From positions 245,671 through 309,670 of the forward strand of contig NZ_SMCQ01000001.1 of the NCBI RefSeq assembly GCF_004343035.1: a stretch of DNA of 64,000 nt, given 5' to 3'. The stretch comes from Longibaculum muris (GTDB taxonomy: Bacteria; Bacillota_I; Bacilli_A; Erysipelotrichales; Coprobacillaceae). The notes below the pieces were generated by a model. That model saw nothing but the letters and a program-made list of their open reading frames with translations, ran no database searches and had not been told where the DNA came from. Positions 9,386 to 19,760 of the stretch are shown here, in pieces; the first letter of the stretch is position 1, and each line of letters begins with the position of its first letter. A program made the translations under genes and the position numbers.

Positions 9386-10008
9386 CACTGCTTGATTTTG
9401 ACTTTTAATAAATGAATCAGTGAAGCAGCTTGGAAACTATCAATAATTGCACCCTGAATATCTTCTACAGTCGTTATAAGATTTGTCAAATCACAGCTAG
9501 ATAAATCAATCTGATAAAGTGAGGCATGCTGAATTTCACATTGTTGAAGATTACATTCATGAAATGTTGTTTTCTTTAAATTGGTTTCAATAATACTTGC
9601 TTGATATAAATCACAATGTTCAAAATGAACTTCTTTATTTTTCATAAAGGTAAAGTTTGCAAATCTGCATAAACAATCTTTCAATAAAACTTGATCAAAC
9701 AAAGATTCAGAAAAATCAGTGCCTAAAAGCTTACAATTAATAAATTGAACACGACGAAATAAACTCGATAACAATTTTATATTGGAAAAATCACAATCTT
9801 TAAAAATAACATCAATAAAATAACTATCTTCAAATTGAACATCTTGCATACTAACATTTTCAAAAAGACAATGTTTAAATTCAATACCATGGCAATGTTG
9901 ATCAAACAAGACATCCATTTGATAATGGGCATTATTGATTTCCTCATGGTCTAGGTCTTTGGATAATGTTGTTTTTTCTAAATAGTCTAAATTTGGTTTT
10001 TGCATCAA
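9385..10008 (-). CDS. Pentapeptide-repeat protein
   Basis: Protein of 207 aa. From about residue 38 to 185 it consists of degenerate A(D/N)LXX-type five-residue repeats, with F or L at every fifth position (IEFKHCLFENVSMQDVQFED and CDFSNIKLLSSLFRRVQFIN for example). These fold into a right-handed quadrilateral beta-helix. Some relatives (Qnr, McbG) mimic DNA and protect gyrase; most have no known role, so none is claimed. It is a single gene with its own terminator, convergent with proS. Confidence 0.8.
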   Translation of the reverse strand: MMQKPNLDYLEKTTLSKDLDHEEINNAHYQMDVLFDQHCHGIEFKHCLFENVSMQDVQFEDSYFIDVIFKDCDFSNIKLLSSLFRRVQFINCKLLGTDFSESLFDQVLLKDCLCRFANFTFMKNKEVHFEHCDLYQASIIETNLKKTTFHECNLQQCEIQHASLYQIDLSSCDLTNLITTVEDIQGAIIDSFQAASLIHLLKVKIKQ

Positions 10009-10090
10009 ATCACCCCATTGACTATCATAACATAAATCAATTTTCTTTTAACCATATTTATGATAGAATATATAAAAATGAGGTGACAAT

Positions 10091-10930
10091 ATGGAAAGAC
10101 AAAAAAGAATTGCATTAATTAACGACATAACCGGATTTGGAAGGTGTGCTATTGCTGTTATGGCACCGATTATTTCGGCAATGAAAATACAGGCAATTAC
10201 AATTCCTACTGCGATTCTTTCTGCACATACTCAATTTCCAGTTTTTTATTTTGATGATTATACAAGTAAAATGTCTGATTATATTCAAACATACAAAGAT
10301 TTAAACATAGAATTTGATGCAATTGCAACAGGATTTTTAGGCTCAAAAGAACAGGTTGATATTGTGATTGACTTTATAAAAAGGTTTAAAAATGCTTCTT
10401 CTTTTGTTTTGGTTGACCCAGTCATGGGTGATCATGGGAAATTGTATTCAACATATACTCCTGAAATGTGTGCAAAAATGAAGGAGCTCGTTCAATACGC
10501 AGATTTAATGACACCGAATTTAACTGAACTCGTGACTTTAGTTGATCAGCCTTATCCAGAAAAATTACCAAGTTTTGATGAGTTAAATGCAATGTGTGCA
10601 TTGCTTTCTCATCAAGGACCTCGTCATATCGTTGTAACAGGTATTCCATTTAATGACAAGCAAATCTTAAATTTTATTTATAATCAAGGAGAGGATTATC
10701 AAATTGTGATGGTCGATCGAATCGGTCAAGATCGATGTGGGACAGGAGATGTTATTTCAGCAGTTATTGCTGGTCATTATTTAAACGGACATAGTTTTTA
10801 TGAAAGTGTTCAAAAAGCAACATCTTTTGCTTCTAAGTGTATTGCCTATTGTGAAGAAACCAATGTTCCACGTCATTATGGTTTAGCATTTGAACAATAT
10901 TTATATGAGTTAGGAGAAGATAGAAAATGA
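10091..10930 (+). CDS. Pyridoxal/pyridoxamine kinase
   Basis: Ribokinase-fold kinase of 279 aa that phosphorylates B6 vitamers for salvage of pyridoxal phosphate. RIALINDITGFGRCAIAVMAPIIS at the N-terminus is characteristic of Bacillota pyridoxamine kinases. VDPVMGDHGK lies near residue 107 and the C-terminal anion-hole motif is DRCGTGDVISAV near residue 215. Start ATG follows TGAGGTGAC. It overlaps the next gene by 4 bases (ATGA), so the two are translated together. Confidence 0.88.
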   Translation: MERQKRIALINDITGFGRCAIAVMAPIISAMKIQAITIPTAILSAHTQFPVFYFDDYTSKMSDYIQTYKDLNIEFDAIATGFLGSKEQVDIVIDFIKRFKNASSFVLVDPVMGDHGKLYSTYTPEMCAKMKELVQYADLMTPNLTELVTLVDQPYPEKLPSFDELNAMCALLSHQGPRHIVVTGIPFNDKQILNFIYNQGEDYQIVMVDRIGQDRCGTGDVISAVIAGHYLNGHSFYESVQKATSFASKCIAYCEETNVPRHYGLAFEQYLYELGEDRK

Positions 10931-11568
10931 TTTTATATACATTGAAAGATAATCAGTTTGTAGATTTAGCAAGTTTAGATTCTTTAGAAGATGCTCATGT
11001 GTATGTGAATTTAACAAACCGTTGTCCTTGTGCATGTACGTTTTGTTTACGTCAGACAAAGGTGATGAGTGAATCACACACACTTTGGTTAAAAGAAGAA
11101 CCGACTGTTGATGAAATTATGAAAGAATTTCAAAAATATGATTTAGATGATTTTAGTGAGGTTGTTTTTTGTGGGTTTGGTGAACCATTAGAAAGAGTGG
11201 ATGAAGTGATTCAAATTGCAGGTCTTTTAAAGTTATATCGTCGAGATTTACCAATTCGTATCAATACCAATGGTTTAGCTAATTTAATTCATCAGCGGGA
11301 TGTAACCCCTCAATTTAAAGGTCGGATTGATATTGTTTCCATTAGTTTAAATGCTCCTGATGAAAAGGAATATTATGAATTGACAAGAAGCCGTTTTGGA
11401 ATTGAATCATTTCAGGCAATGCTCGATTTTGCTAAAAAATGTAAAGCCTACGTTCCCCATGTTATTTTAAGTGTTGTTGATATTATAGGGGAAGATAAAA
11501 TAAAAAGATGTCAAAAAATTTGTGATGATTTAAACGTGACATTAAGAGTGCGTCCATTTGAAGAATAG
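10927..11568 (+). CDS. TatD-associated radical SAM protein
   Basis: Radical SAM enzyme of 213 aa. The cluster motif CxxxCxxC is made by Cys33, Cys37 and Cys40 in NRCPCACTFCLRQ, followed by a GFGEPL glycine-rich SAM-binding segment. Length and sequence style fit the family often annotated as TatD-linked radical SAM protein. Here there is no tatD nearby; it sits between a pyridoxamine kinase (4-base overlap) and a tyrosine phosphatase (10-base gap). The reaction is unknown. Confidence 0.8.
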   Translation: MILYTLKDNQFVDLASLDSLEDAHVYVNLTNRCPCACTFCLRQTKVMSESHTLWLKEEPTVDEIMKEFQKYDLDDFSEVVFCGFGEPLERVDEVIQIAGLLKLYRRDLPIRINTNGLANLIHQRDVTPQFKGRIDIVSISLNAPDEKEYYELTRSRFGIESFQAMLDFAKKCKAYVPHVILSVVDIIGEDKIKRCQKICDDLNVTLRVRPFEE

Positions 11569-11578
11569 GAGGAAGATT

Positions 11579-12316
11579 ATGTTATATATGACAAGAGAAG
11601 AACGTCAGATTTCTTTAGAAAAAATGGTGAATACAAGAGATTTAGGCGGTTATGAAACACAAGGTGGAAAGTACAGCAAAGCGCATAAGTATATCCGTGC
11701 TTCTGCTCCAACATATGCAACCAAAAAAGATATTGCGGATTTAAAAGCCTATGGCGTAAAGGTCGTTATTGATTTAAGAAGTGATTTTGAAAAAGAATGT
11801 CAAAAAAATCCTTTTAAAGATGATCCGGATATTGATTTTTATGAAGTGAATCTTTTTGATTCATCCACAGCAACAATCGTTCCTGATGAAGTCAAGATGT
11901 ATAAAGATTTGGGTGGCGTTTATATTTATATGTTAGAAGGTATGAAGGATAAATTTAAGGAGTTATTTGATATTTTCGTTAAGTATCCTTATGAAGGAAT
12001 TATGTTCCATTGTTCGGCTGGTAAAGATCGTACAGGTGTAACATCAGCTTTATTATTAGATTTAATTGGTTGTCATGAATATGATATTGTTAAGGATTAT
12101 AGTGAATCTTATGAGAATAATATTGAGATTAATGAAAATTTATCTGAGATGATGAAAGATGAAGAAGCAAAACAATATTTAAAATCTTCACCACGTTATA
12201 TGATGGAACTTTTGGATTATTTAAGAGAGCATTATGGCAGTGCAAAAGAGTATTTAGTTGAAATTGGGCTTAAAATTGATGAAATAGATCAATTAATTGA
12301 AAATTTTACAATTTAA
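11579..12316 (+). CDS. Tyrosine-protein phosphatase (Y_phosphatase3 type)
   Basis: Protein of 245 aa. The start ATG at 11579 is set by AGGAGG six bases upstream; an in-frame TTG at 11558 lies inside the previous gene. The catalytic P-loop HCSAGKDRTG gives the CX5R signature (Cys145, Arg151). NTRDLGGY near residue 18 and VVIDLRSDFE near residue 62 are conserved in this bacterial family, which includes Listeria LipA-like enzymes acting on phosphotyrosine or phosphoinositides. It is the last gene of the pdxK-radical SAM-phosphatase operon. Confidence 0.88.
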   Translation: MLYMTREERQISLEKMVNTRDLGGYETQGGKYSKAHKYIRASAPTYATKKDIADLKAYGVKVVIDLRSDFEKECQKNPFKDDPDIDFYEVNLFDSSTATIVPDEVKMYKDLGGVYIYMLEGMKDKFKELFDIFVKYPYEGIMFHCSAGKDRTGVTSALLLDLIGCHEYDIVKDYSESYENNIEINENLSEMMKDEEAKQYLKSSPRYMMELLDYLREHYGSAKEYLVEIGLKIDEIDQLIENFTI

Positions 12317-12324
12317 AAAAGAAA

Positions 12325-12367
12325 AATCGCCTCTTACACGCGTATATATAAGTAGGAGGTATTTTTT
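12325..12367 (+). terminator. Terminator-like hairpin that contains the next gene's ribosome binding site
   Basis: CGCCTCTTAC (from 12328) pairs with GTAGGAGGT (12352-12360), and TATTTTTT follows. The 3' arm is AGGAGG, the only Shine-Dalgarno of the gene starting at 12368. The same hairpin can therefore end the upstream operon and hide the downstream start site. Confidence 0.6.
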
Positions 12368-12799
12368 ATGAAAGAAAAATTTACATTGAAAGAAAAAGAT
12401 TTTATTGTACGAGGCATTTACAAACGATATCAAAGAGCACAATTGGATATTCTTTATTTGAATCAGCATTATAATTACTATCCACAGGTTGATGTGTTCA
12501 AAGTGAAGGAATCCAATGCTCATTATCAAAAGGCAGATGCTCAATTTGTTGATCAGCTTCAAAGAAAACAACAGTTAGAAGATTTTGTAGGAATTGTCAA
12601 TCAAATACATACCCATCTTTCTCAAGAAACATATCGTTTTATTGAAAACGAATATTTAAATTTTTATGATTCATCATGGTGGGTGCCTTATTTTTCCCGA
12701 GCAACTTATTATCGTTTGAAACATCGTGCTTTAGATGAAATAATAGAGTGTGCGTATACTTTTTTTAGTGAAAATGATTTAATCAAGTTAATGTTATGA
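12368..12799 (+). CDS. Conserved hypothetical, possible sigma-70 region 4/ArpU-like DNA-binding protein
   Basis: Protein of 143 aa, acidic and basic mixed, with no membrane segment. The C-terminal half ENEYLNFYDSSWWVPYFSRATYYRLKHRALDEI resembles the helix-turn-helix of ArpU-type regulators and of the small MG284/MPN403-like family, where an S-x-(S/A)-T-Y-Y-R-L-K helix contacts DNA. The family name is from memory and not verified. The ribosome binding site lies inside the preceding hairpin. Confidence 0.45.
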   Translation: MKEKFTLKEKDFIVRGIYKRYQRAQLDILYLNQHYNYYPQVDVFKVKESNAHYQKADAQFVDQLQRKQQLEDFVGIVNQIHTHLSQETYRFIENEYLNFYDSSWWVPYFSRATYYRLKHRALDEIIECAYTFFSENDLIKLML

Positions 12800-12865
12800 G
12801 ATATTGCCAAGCGTAGCAAAATTATGTATAATACCAATTAAGTCAATAAAAGGAGAATGTTATTC

Positions 12866-13705
12866 ATGATAAAGAATTTAATTGGTGGAATTGCTGTGGG
12901 AATTGCCAATGTTATTCCTGGTGTTAGTGGGGGTACAATGATGGTTATCCTAGGAATCTTTAATCGTATGATGGAAGCTATTTCTGGGGTTTTCCAAAAA
13001 GACAATGATCACCGTAAAGAAGATATATTATTTTTGTTACAAGTTTTGATTGGAGCAGCCGTTGGATTAATCGGTTTTGCTAAGATTTTAGAATTTCTAT
13101 TTAATCATTATCCAACACAAACAATGTATTGGTTTATTGGGTTAATTGCTTTTAGTATTCCATTATTTTTAAAAGGTGAAATGAAGGGTGAAAAAATTAA
13201 AATCCTTCCATTAGTTTGTGGTTTAGCCATTATTTTTGGTTTAGAGTTTTTAAATCCAGGTGAAGGAAGTGTGGAAGTAAATCCATCATTTCCAACTGTT
13301 ACATTAATATTATGTTTGAAAATGATTCTTGTTGGAATCATTGGAGGAGCAACAATGTTAATGCCTGGTGTTAGTGGATCAATGGTTTTATTGATTATTG
13401 GTGAATACTATTTATTTAAATCTTATTTAGCAAATGTAACATCTTTTCAACTTGATGTGTTGATTCCATTATGTTTTATTGGAATTGGCGTTATTCTTGG
13501 AATTATTTTAAGTGCAAAAGTCTGTGGTTTCTTTATTAAAAGATATAAAGCTGGATTTTTAAGTTTTATTCTTGGATTGATTATTGCTTCATCACTTGTT
13601 TTGATTCCTTTTGATGCAAGCTATGATGTGATGGTTGTAGTGAGTTCATTACTTGCGCTTATTTTTGGTGGTGTCATTGTTTTAGGATTAGGGAAATTAC
13701 AATAA
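12866..13705 (+). CDS. DUF368 family membrane protein (PopT-like polyprenyl-phosphate translocase)
   Basis: Membrane protein of 279 aa with eight or so hydrophobic segments. The two family signatures are present and mirror each other: NVIPGVSGGTMMVILGIF near residue 15 and TMLMPGVSGSMVLLIIGEYY near residue 160. Members recycle undecaprenyl phosphate across the cytoplasmic membrane for cell-wall synthesis (PopT). ATG at 12866 is chosen because AGGAG at 12851-12855 is too close to the upstream ATG at 12857. Single gene with its own terminator. Confidence 0.85.
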   Translation: MIKNLIGGIAVGIANVIPGVSGGTMMVILGIFNRMMEAISGVFQKDNDHRKEDILFLLQVLIGAAVGLIGFAKILEFLFNHYPTQTMYWFIGLIAFSIPLFLKGEMKGEKIKILPLVCGLAIIFGLEFLNPGEGSVEVNPSFPTVTLILCLKMILVGIIGGATMLMPGVSGSMVLLIIGEYYLFKSYLANVTSFQLDVLIPLCFIGIGVILGIILSAKVCGFFIKRYKAGFLSFILGLIIASSLVLIPFDASYDVMVVVSSLLALIFGGVIVLGLGKLQ

Positions 13706-13725
13706 GCAGCGAGGGCTGCTTTTTT
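13704..13725 (+). terminator. Terminator of the DUF368 gene
   Basis: AGCAGC-GAGG-GCTGCT followed by TTTTT immediately after the stop codon. Confidence 0.85.
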
Positions 13726-13780
13726 GTTAATGTTTGATTTGTTTTGGGCTATAATAAGGATAGGGTATAGGAGGTATTTT

Positions 13781-14854
13781 ATGAACGTAGAAATTATTAA
13801 TGTCGGAACAGAATTATTATTAGGAGAAATTGTGAATACCAATGCAACACTTTTGCAAAAAGTTTGTCGTGATTTAGGTTTTGATGTATATTATCAAAGT
13901 GTTGTTGGTGATAACCCTAAACGTCTTTATGAATGTTTAAAGTTAGCCTTTGAACGTGGGGCAGATTGTGTCATGACAACTGGTGGACTTGGACCAACGA
14001 CTGATGATTTAACCAAAGAATTATCGGCACAATATCTTGGCTTAGAGATGGTTTATCATGAGGAAGAAGCTAAAAAAGTTGATTTAAAATGTCGTTATTG
14101 TACTGGGGTAAAAGACATCCCACAAAATAATTTTAAACAAGCTTATTATCCAAAAGATGCATATATTTTAGAAAATGATATGGGAACAGCAAATGGATGT
14201 GTCATGAGTAAAGATGAAAAGATGATTATTAATTTACCAGGGCCACCTAAAGAATTAAAATATGTTGTGGAGCATTCTTTAGTTCCTTATCTTTTAAAAT
14301 ACAAACAAGATACAATTTATACATATGAATATTTAACGATGTTTATTGGTGAAAGTAAACTTGCTGAGGTTTTAAGTGATTTAATTAATGCGCAAAAACA
14401 AGTATCAATTGCTTTATATGCTGGTGAAGAAACCGTAAGAGTGAGACTGGCAGTAAAAGCATCTTCTCAAAAGGAAGCAGATACATTAATGATATCAACA
14501 AAGAAACAGATTGAGGAAAGAATACATTCTTATATTATTTTTGAAAAAGATTTAAAAGAGGCTTTGTTAAAAAATATGGTTCCTATTTCTATAGTTTATA
14601 AAAATGATTTTCGTTTACAAGATGACTTTTTAAAACCATATTTATCAAATTATCCTGAAATTGAGATTGTTATTGAGACAAAACAAGTTGATTTAGGAGA
14701 GATTGTTATTGTTCATTTCAATGATTATACATTTGAAGTTCCAACATTTGTAAAAGCTGAATATTCTTATGCAAAGGTTGAATCACGCTTTATTGCTCAG
14801 CTTTATCGATATATAAAGAACTTCAAGAAAGAAAAATGTCAAAATTTAATGTGA
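13781..14854 (+). CDS. CinA-like protein with a degenerate C-terminal domain
   Basis: Protein of 357 aa. Residues 1-170 are a MoCF/MoaB-like domain (NVEIINVGTELLLGEIVNTNA; TTGGLGPTTDDLTKE; NLPGPPKEL), and residues about 180-260 match the middle domain of CinA. Full CinA (about 410-430 aa) ends in a nicotinamide-nucleotide amidase domain with a TAESCTGG motif. Here the last 95 residues are shorter and carry MVPISIVYKNDFRL where that motif belongs, so deamidase activity looks lost. ATG at 13781 is fixed by AGGAGG; the 19 upstream in-frame codons overlap the terminator of the previous gene. Confidence 0.8.
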   Translation: MNVEIINVGTELLLGEIVNTNATLLQKVCRDLGFDVYYQSVVGDNPKRLYECLKLAFERGADCVMTTGGLGPTTDDLTKELSAQYLGLEMVYHEEEAKKVDLKCRYCTGVKDIPQNNFKQAYYPKDAYILENDMGTANGCVMSKDEKMIINLPGPPKELKYVVEHSLVPYLLKYKQDTIYTYEYLTMFIGESKLAEVLSDLINAQKQVSIALYAGEETVRVRLAVKASSQKEADTLMISTKKQIEERIHSYIIFEKDLKEALLKNMVPISIVYKNDFRLQDDFLKPYLSNYPEIEIVIETKQVDLGEIVIVHFNDYTFEVPTFVKAEYSYAKVESRFIAQLYRYIKNFKKEKCQNLM

Positions 14855-14868
14855 AATGCATAAAAAAA

Positions 14869-14896
14869 TTGTAATTTTCAATTTTCTGTATATAAT
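14869..14896 (+). promoter_or_regulatory. Promoter of the 68-aa protein gene
   Basis: TTGTAA and TATAAT are separated by 16 bp; a GGAGGAT ribosome binding site and the ATG at 14933 follow. Confidence 0.6.
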
Positions 14897-14932
14897 ATCA
14901 CTGTAAAATTTAATATAGAGCGGAGGATATGG

Positions 14933-15139
14933 ATGAAATATAAGATTGAAAATTGTCGCTATGAATTGGTGAAGGATTTATTGTCTAGTCTTGATTCATT
15001 AATCGCTAATGTAGAGAAAGATGAGCAAGGAACTATTGTGACTCTACATGAGGGAAATTCTCAGTTTGATTTAATGAGAGCTTTAAAACAAGATCCTTTA
15101 CAAATGTTTTGTGAAAATTGTAAAGTTTATGCTGTATAG
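14933..15139 (+). CDS. Small conserved hypothetical protein (68 aa)
   Basis: Soluble protein of 68 aa with a GCGGAGGAT ribosome binding site, a good promoter and a terminator starting at its stop codon, so it is very probably expressed. It has alternating charged and hydrophobic residues suggesting a small alpha/beta fold, and a C-terminal CENCKVY pair of cysteines. I do not recognise the family. Confidence 0.6.
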   Translation: MKYKIENCRYELVKDLLSSLDSLIANVEKDEQGTIVTLHEGNSQFDLMRALKQDPLQMFCENCKVYAV

Positions 15140-15167
15140 ACGTCATCATTGGATGGCGTCATTTTTT
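15139..15167 (+). terminator. Terminator of the 68-aa protein gene
   Basis: GACGTCATC-ATTG-GATGGCGTC followed by a run of Ts; the 5' arm starts at the stop codon. Confidence 0.85.
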
Positions 15168-15291
15168 ATCGTTTATGTTGTAAAAATATGGTATTTTTAA
15201 AAACTAATCCTATCTTTTCAAAATGTAAGAGTTTACAACCTTAAAAATAACAAAAAACATTGATAAAAACAGGTAAATTTTAACTTTTTTC

Positions 15292-15319
15292 TTGCGAAAA
15301 TAGAAACTTTCAATATAAT
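15292..15319 (+). promoter_or_regulatory. Promoter of a noncoding transcript
   Basis: TTGCGA and TATAAT with a 16-bp spacer lie in an otherwise empty intergenic region, directly before a string of hairpins and a strong terminator. Confidence 0.6.
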
Positions 15320-15324
15320 AGGAA

Positions 15325-15530
15325 GTGTCCTAAGGGATAACACATGTATGTCAATATAATATTCCTCGACATACAAATCAGCAAATAAAAGTATTCATAT
15401 GAGTTTTACTCAAAAAGAGTAATCACTGTTAGAGGCAGCAGTCTAACAGAGGTAGTGAACAGCAGCGCTATCGATCATTCATATAAGAAAAGAGCGATAA
15501 ATAGGGGTATCGCTCTTTTCTTATATGTGA
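15325..15530 (+). ncRNA. Structured noncoding RNA of unknown class
   Basis: This 200-nt stretch has no credible reading frame but has a promoter, ordered hairpins and a terminator. The hairpins are GTGT..ACAC around 15324-15343, TGTATGTC/GACATACA (8 bp perfect), TTACTC/GAGTAA, CTGTTAGA/TCTAACAG (8 bp perfect, closed outside by CACT/AGTG), and the terminator stem. It does not show the long rod of 6S RNA, nor motifs of tmRNA, RNase P, SRP RNA, T-box or common riboswitches. It ends before the convergent LysR gene, so it is not a leader of purA. Confidence 0.55.
15481..15526. terminator. Bidirectional 19-bp terminator hairpin
   Basis: A perfect 19-bp stem (15481-15499 with 15508-15526) with an 8-nt loop. 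On the plus strand it ends the noncoding RNA; on the minus strand it overlaps the last codons of the LysR gene and can end that transcript too. Confidence 0.75.
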
Positions 15531-16390
15531 AACAATTCAATGAATTTTAAAGCAGCAGGGGTTAATGTTTTTCGAGTAAGATGAGCATAACCAATGCTTC
15601 TTTTAGGAATAGGTGGATTGATCTTAATTTCATAAATATCTTGATTATTTAATTCTTCTAATGAGAACTCTTTGATTACACAAGCTTTACCAAGATTATT
15701 TTTCGCTGCCTCCAATAACAAATCATGGGAACCAAGTTCAATTGAAGATGTTAATAGAAGTCCCTGACTAGCAAAATGATAATCAACATATTGTCTTGAA
15801 TTTGATGACCTTTCTAATAGAATAAGTGATTCATGTGAAAGTTCTTGTAAAGAATACACTTTTTCTTCAGAATTTTTGGAAACAAAAATATCATGGACTT
15901 GTAGACATTCTTGAATGGTTATCGCTTCATCATGTAATGGCATGTTTACAAAACCAATTTCAATTTGACCATTTTTTAATAAATCAATGATTTCTAAACT
16001 GGTACGGTTAACCATTTTAATTGTAACTTGAGGATAGAGTTGATTGAACTTAACAAGATAGGGCATAATATAATTCTCACTTAGGGTATCTCCAGCACCG
16101 ATTGTTAATTCCCCTTTGGTTAAATCATGTAAATGACCGATTTGATTTTCAGCACTTGTGATTAAAGAAAGAGCTTGAGAGATTTTGGTATAAAGCATTT
16201 CTCCTTCTTTGGTTAAAACAACACCTTTAGATTGTCGAATAAAAAGTTGTGTGTTTAACTCTTTTTCTAAAGTATGGATGGCTTGTGAAACAGCTGATTG
16301 AGAAATAAAAAGATTTCTTGCGGCTAGAGAAAAGGATAAAGTTGAAGCAGCTTCATTAAAAATTTTATATTGTTCAAGTTTAATATTCAT
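15521..16390 (-). CDS. LysR-family transcriptional regulator
   Basis: Protein of 289 aa. The N-terminal winged helix-turn-helix is classical: YKIFNEAASTLSFSLAARNLFISQSAVSQAIHTLEKELNTQLFIR (residues 8-52). The periplasmic-binding-like effector domain starts near residue 90 (GELTIGAGDTLSENYIMPYL), a segment seen in CysB/CysL-like and YwfK-type members. It is divergent from purA and could act on the shared 110-bp region, though no T-N11-A site was proved. The effector is unknown. Confidence 0.9.
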   Translation of the reverse strand: MNIKLEQYKIFNEAASTLSFSLAARNLFISQSAVSQAIHTLEKELNTQLFIRQSKGVVLTKEGEMLYTKISQALSLITSAENQIGHLHDLTKGELTIGAGDTLSENYIMPYLVKFNQLYPQVTIKMVNRTSLEIIDLLKNGQIEIGFVNMPLHDEAITIQECLQVHDIFVSKNSEEKVYSLQELSHESLILLERSSNSRQYVDYHFASQGLLLTSSIELGSHDLLLEAAKNNLGKACVIKEFSLEELNNQDIYEIKINPPIPKRSIGYAHLTRKTLTPAALKFIELFHI

Positions 16391-16438
16391 ATTAGTTCTC
16401 CTTATATCATATTTTATAATTATTAATTTTACTAATAG

Positions 16439-17803
<1,365 letters not shown>

Positions 17804-17815
17804 GGAGGGAAATGA

Positions 17816-19360
17816 GTGAAAAGAGAATTAGTCATTGTTTTAGACTTTGGTGGGCAATACAATCAGTTGATTGCTCGTCGTGTGCGTGAATGCAATGTTT
17901 ATTGTGAGATTTATTCTTATAAGATTGATATTGAAAAAATCAAAGCTATGAATCCTAAGGGAATTATTTTAACTGGTGGACCTAGTAGTTGTTATGAAGA
18001 AAATAGTGCAACTTATTCAAAAGAATTGTTTGAATTAGGAATTCCTGTTTTAGGATTATGTTATGGGGCACAATTGATGCAACATTTATTAGGTGGGAAA
18101 GTCGAACGTGCAAGTGTAAGAGAATATGGAAAATCAGAATTAACAGTTGATAATGATTCTGTTTTATTTAAAAATGTTGCAACAAAGAGTATTTGTTGGA
18201 TGAGTCATTTTGATTATATTTCTCAAACAGCACCAGGATTTAAGATTACTGCAACAACACCTGATTGTCCTGTGGCAGCTTGTGAAAATGTAGAAAAGAA
18301 CTTATATGCGATTCAATTCCATCCTGAAGTCTTACATACTGAAGAAGGAACAAAGATGTTATCAAACTTTGTATTGAATGTTTGTAAGTGTTCTAGAGAT
18401 TGGCGTATGGATTCGTTTGTTGAAGAACAAATTCAAGCAATTAGAGAAAAAGTTGGGACAGGAAAAGTCTTATGTGCTTTATCTGGGGGAGTTGATTCCT
18501 CTGTAGCCGCTGTTCTTCTTTCTAAAGCGATTGGGAATCAATTGACTTGTGTCTTTGTTGATCATGGTTTACTTCGTAAAAACGAAGGTGATGAAGTTGA
18601 AGCTGTTTTTGGACCTGAGGGTAACTATGATTTGAATTTCATTCGTGTGAATGCGCAACAAAGATATTATGAAAAGTTAAAAGGTGTTGAAGAACCAGAA
18701 GCCAAAAGAAAGATTATTGGTGAAGAATTTATTCGTGTCTTTGAAGAAGAAGCAAAGAAGATTGGTGCAGTCGATTTCTTAGTTCAAGGAACAATTTATC
18801 CTGATGTTGTTGAAAGTGGCTTGGGTGGCGAATCTGCAGTGATTAAGTCACATCATAATGTGGGTGGATTACCTGATTGTGTTGATTTCAAAGAAATTAT
18901 TGAACCATTAAGAGATTTATTCAAGGATGAAGTTCGTAAGGTTGGGTTGGAATTAGGTATTCCTGAATATTTAGTCTTTAGACAACCTTTCCCAGGACCA
19001 GGACTTGGTATTCGTATTATTGGTGAAGTGACTGAAGAAAAAGTAAAGATTGTTCAAGATGCTGATTTCATCTATAGAGAAGAAATTGCTAAGGCTGGAC
19101 TTGATCGCTCAATTGGACAATATTTTGCAGCACTTACAAATATGCGTTCTGTTGGTGTTATGGGTGATGAGAGAACCTATGATTATGCAGTTGTTTTACG
19201 TGCAGTGAATACAATTGATTTTATGACAGCTGAGTCTGCAGAGATTCCTTATGAAGTTTTAAATAAGGTGATGTCTCGTATTATTAATGAGGTTCGTGGT
19301 GTGAATAGGGTATTCTATGATATTACGTCTAAACCACCAGGGACAATAGAATTTGAATAG
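17816..19360 (+). CDS. guaA: GMP synthase (glutamine-hydrolysing)
   Basis: Enzyme of 514 aa that converts XMP to GMP. The class I glutaminase domain is intact ([14 protein letters not shown] with the catalytic Cys; FHPEV with the catalytic His and Glu). The ATP-pyrophosphatase P-loop is [14 protein letters not shown] near residue 224, and the dimerisation domain ends KPPGTIEFE. The start is GTG at 17816 behind AAGGAGGG. A second, glutaminase-less paralogue lies at 60640. Confidence 0.96.
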   Translation: MKRELVIVLDFGGQYNQLIARRVRECNVYCEIYSYKIDIEKIKAMNPKGIILTGGPSSCYEENSATYSKELFELGIPVLGLCYGAQLMQHLLGGKVERASVREYGKSELTVDNDSVLFKNVATKSICWMSHFDYISQTAPGFKITATTPDCPVAACENVEKNLYAIQFHPEVLHTEEGTKMLSNFVLNVCKCSRDWRMDSFVEEQIQAIREKVGTGKVLCALSGGVDSSVAAVLLSKAIGNQLTCVFVDHGLLRKNEGDEVEAVFGPEGNYDLNFIRVNAQQRYYEKLKGVEEPEAKRKIIGEEFIRVFEEEAKKIGAVDFLVQGTIYPDVVESGLGGESAVIKSHHNVGGLPDCVDFKEIIEPLRDLFKDEVRKVGLELGIPEYLVFRQPFPGPGLGIRIIGEVTEEKVKIVQDADFIYREEIAKAGLDRSIGQYFAALTNMRSVGVMGDERTYDYAVVLRAVNTIDFMTAESAEIPYEVLNKVMSRIINEVRGVNRVFYDITSKPPGTIEFE

Positions 19361-19372
19361 TAAATAGAATGT

Positions 19373-19403
19373 AAAAAAGCCTTTAAATAAAGGCTTTTTT
19401 TTT
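19373..19403 (+). terminator. purA-guaA operon terminator
   Basis: AAAAAGCCTTTA-AAT-AAAGGCTTTTT followed by more Ts; it marks the end of the housekeeping block and the left edge of the defence island. Confidence 0.9.
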
Positions 19404-19409
19404 AGTATG

Positions 19410-19753
19410 CCGGGCATGGCATATATCTAGGTGGTGAAAGTCCATTGTGGGGGTGATGTCGCAACTGCCAACCACTAGCCAATATCAAGGGTGTCTATCG
19501 TGAGGTGGAATCTGAAAGAATATGGAGGCAAAATCCTGGTCCGAGGAACACGAATCACATCAGGCGTATAATGGGGACGAGTGTGCTAAATAACACGAAG
19601 TCATAAGAGGTTGCGGAATAAAACTAGTATATGTAAATGTGGCGGATATATGGGAGGAAAGAGATATGACCTTATCCCGGGAGGTCTCATGATGGAGAAA
19701 TCCTAGTAACAACGAATCATGAGAAGTCAGCAGAGGTCGTAGTAGCGAAGAAG
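19410..19753 (+). mobile_element. Group II intron 5' remnant (domains upstream of the missing reverse transcriptase)
   Basis: This is noncoding, GC-richer than its surroundings, and reads like the 5' ribozyme part of a bacterial group II intron. Segments such as AAGTCCATTGTGGGGGTGATG, GTGAGGTGGAATCTGAAAG, GGAGGCAAAATCCTGGTCCG and AGTCAGCAGAGGTCGTAGTAGCG are in the usual order before the intron-encoded protein. The expected reverse transcriptase/maturase frame does not follow; sequence switches to a tnpV remnant. Assigned by pattern recall, not by a covariance search. Confidence 0.7.
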
Positions 19754-19760
19754 TGGTACT

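Noticed and set aside
15325-15530. 6S RNA as the identity of the structured RNA
   Set aside because: 6S RNA is one long rod with a central bubble and paired ends; here separate local hairpins are in series and the 5' and 3' ends do not pair.
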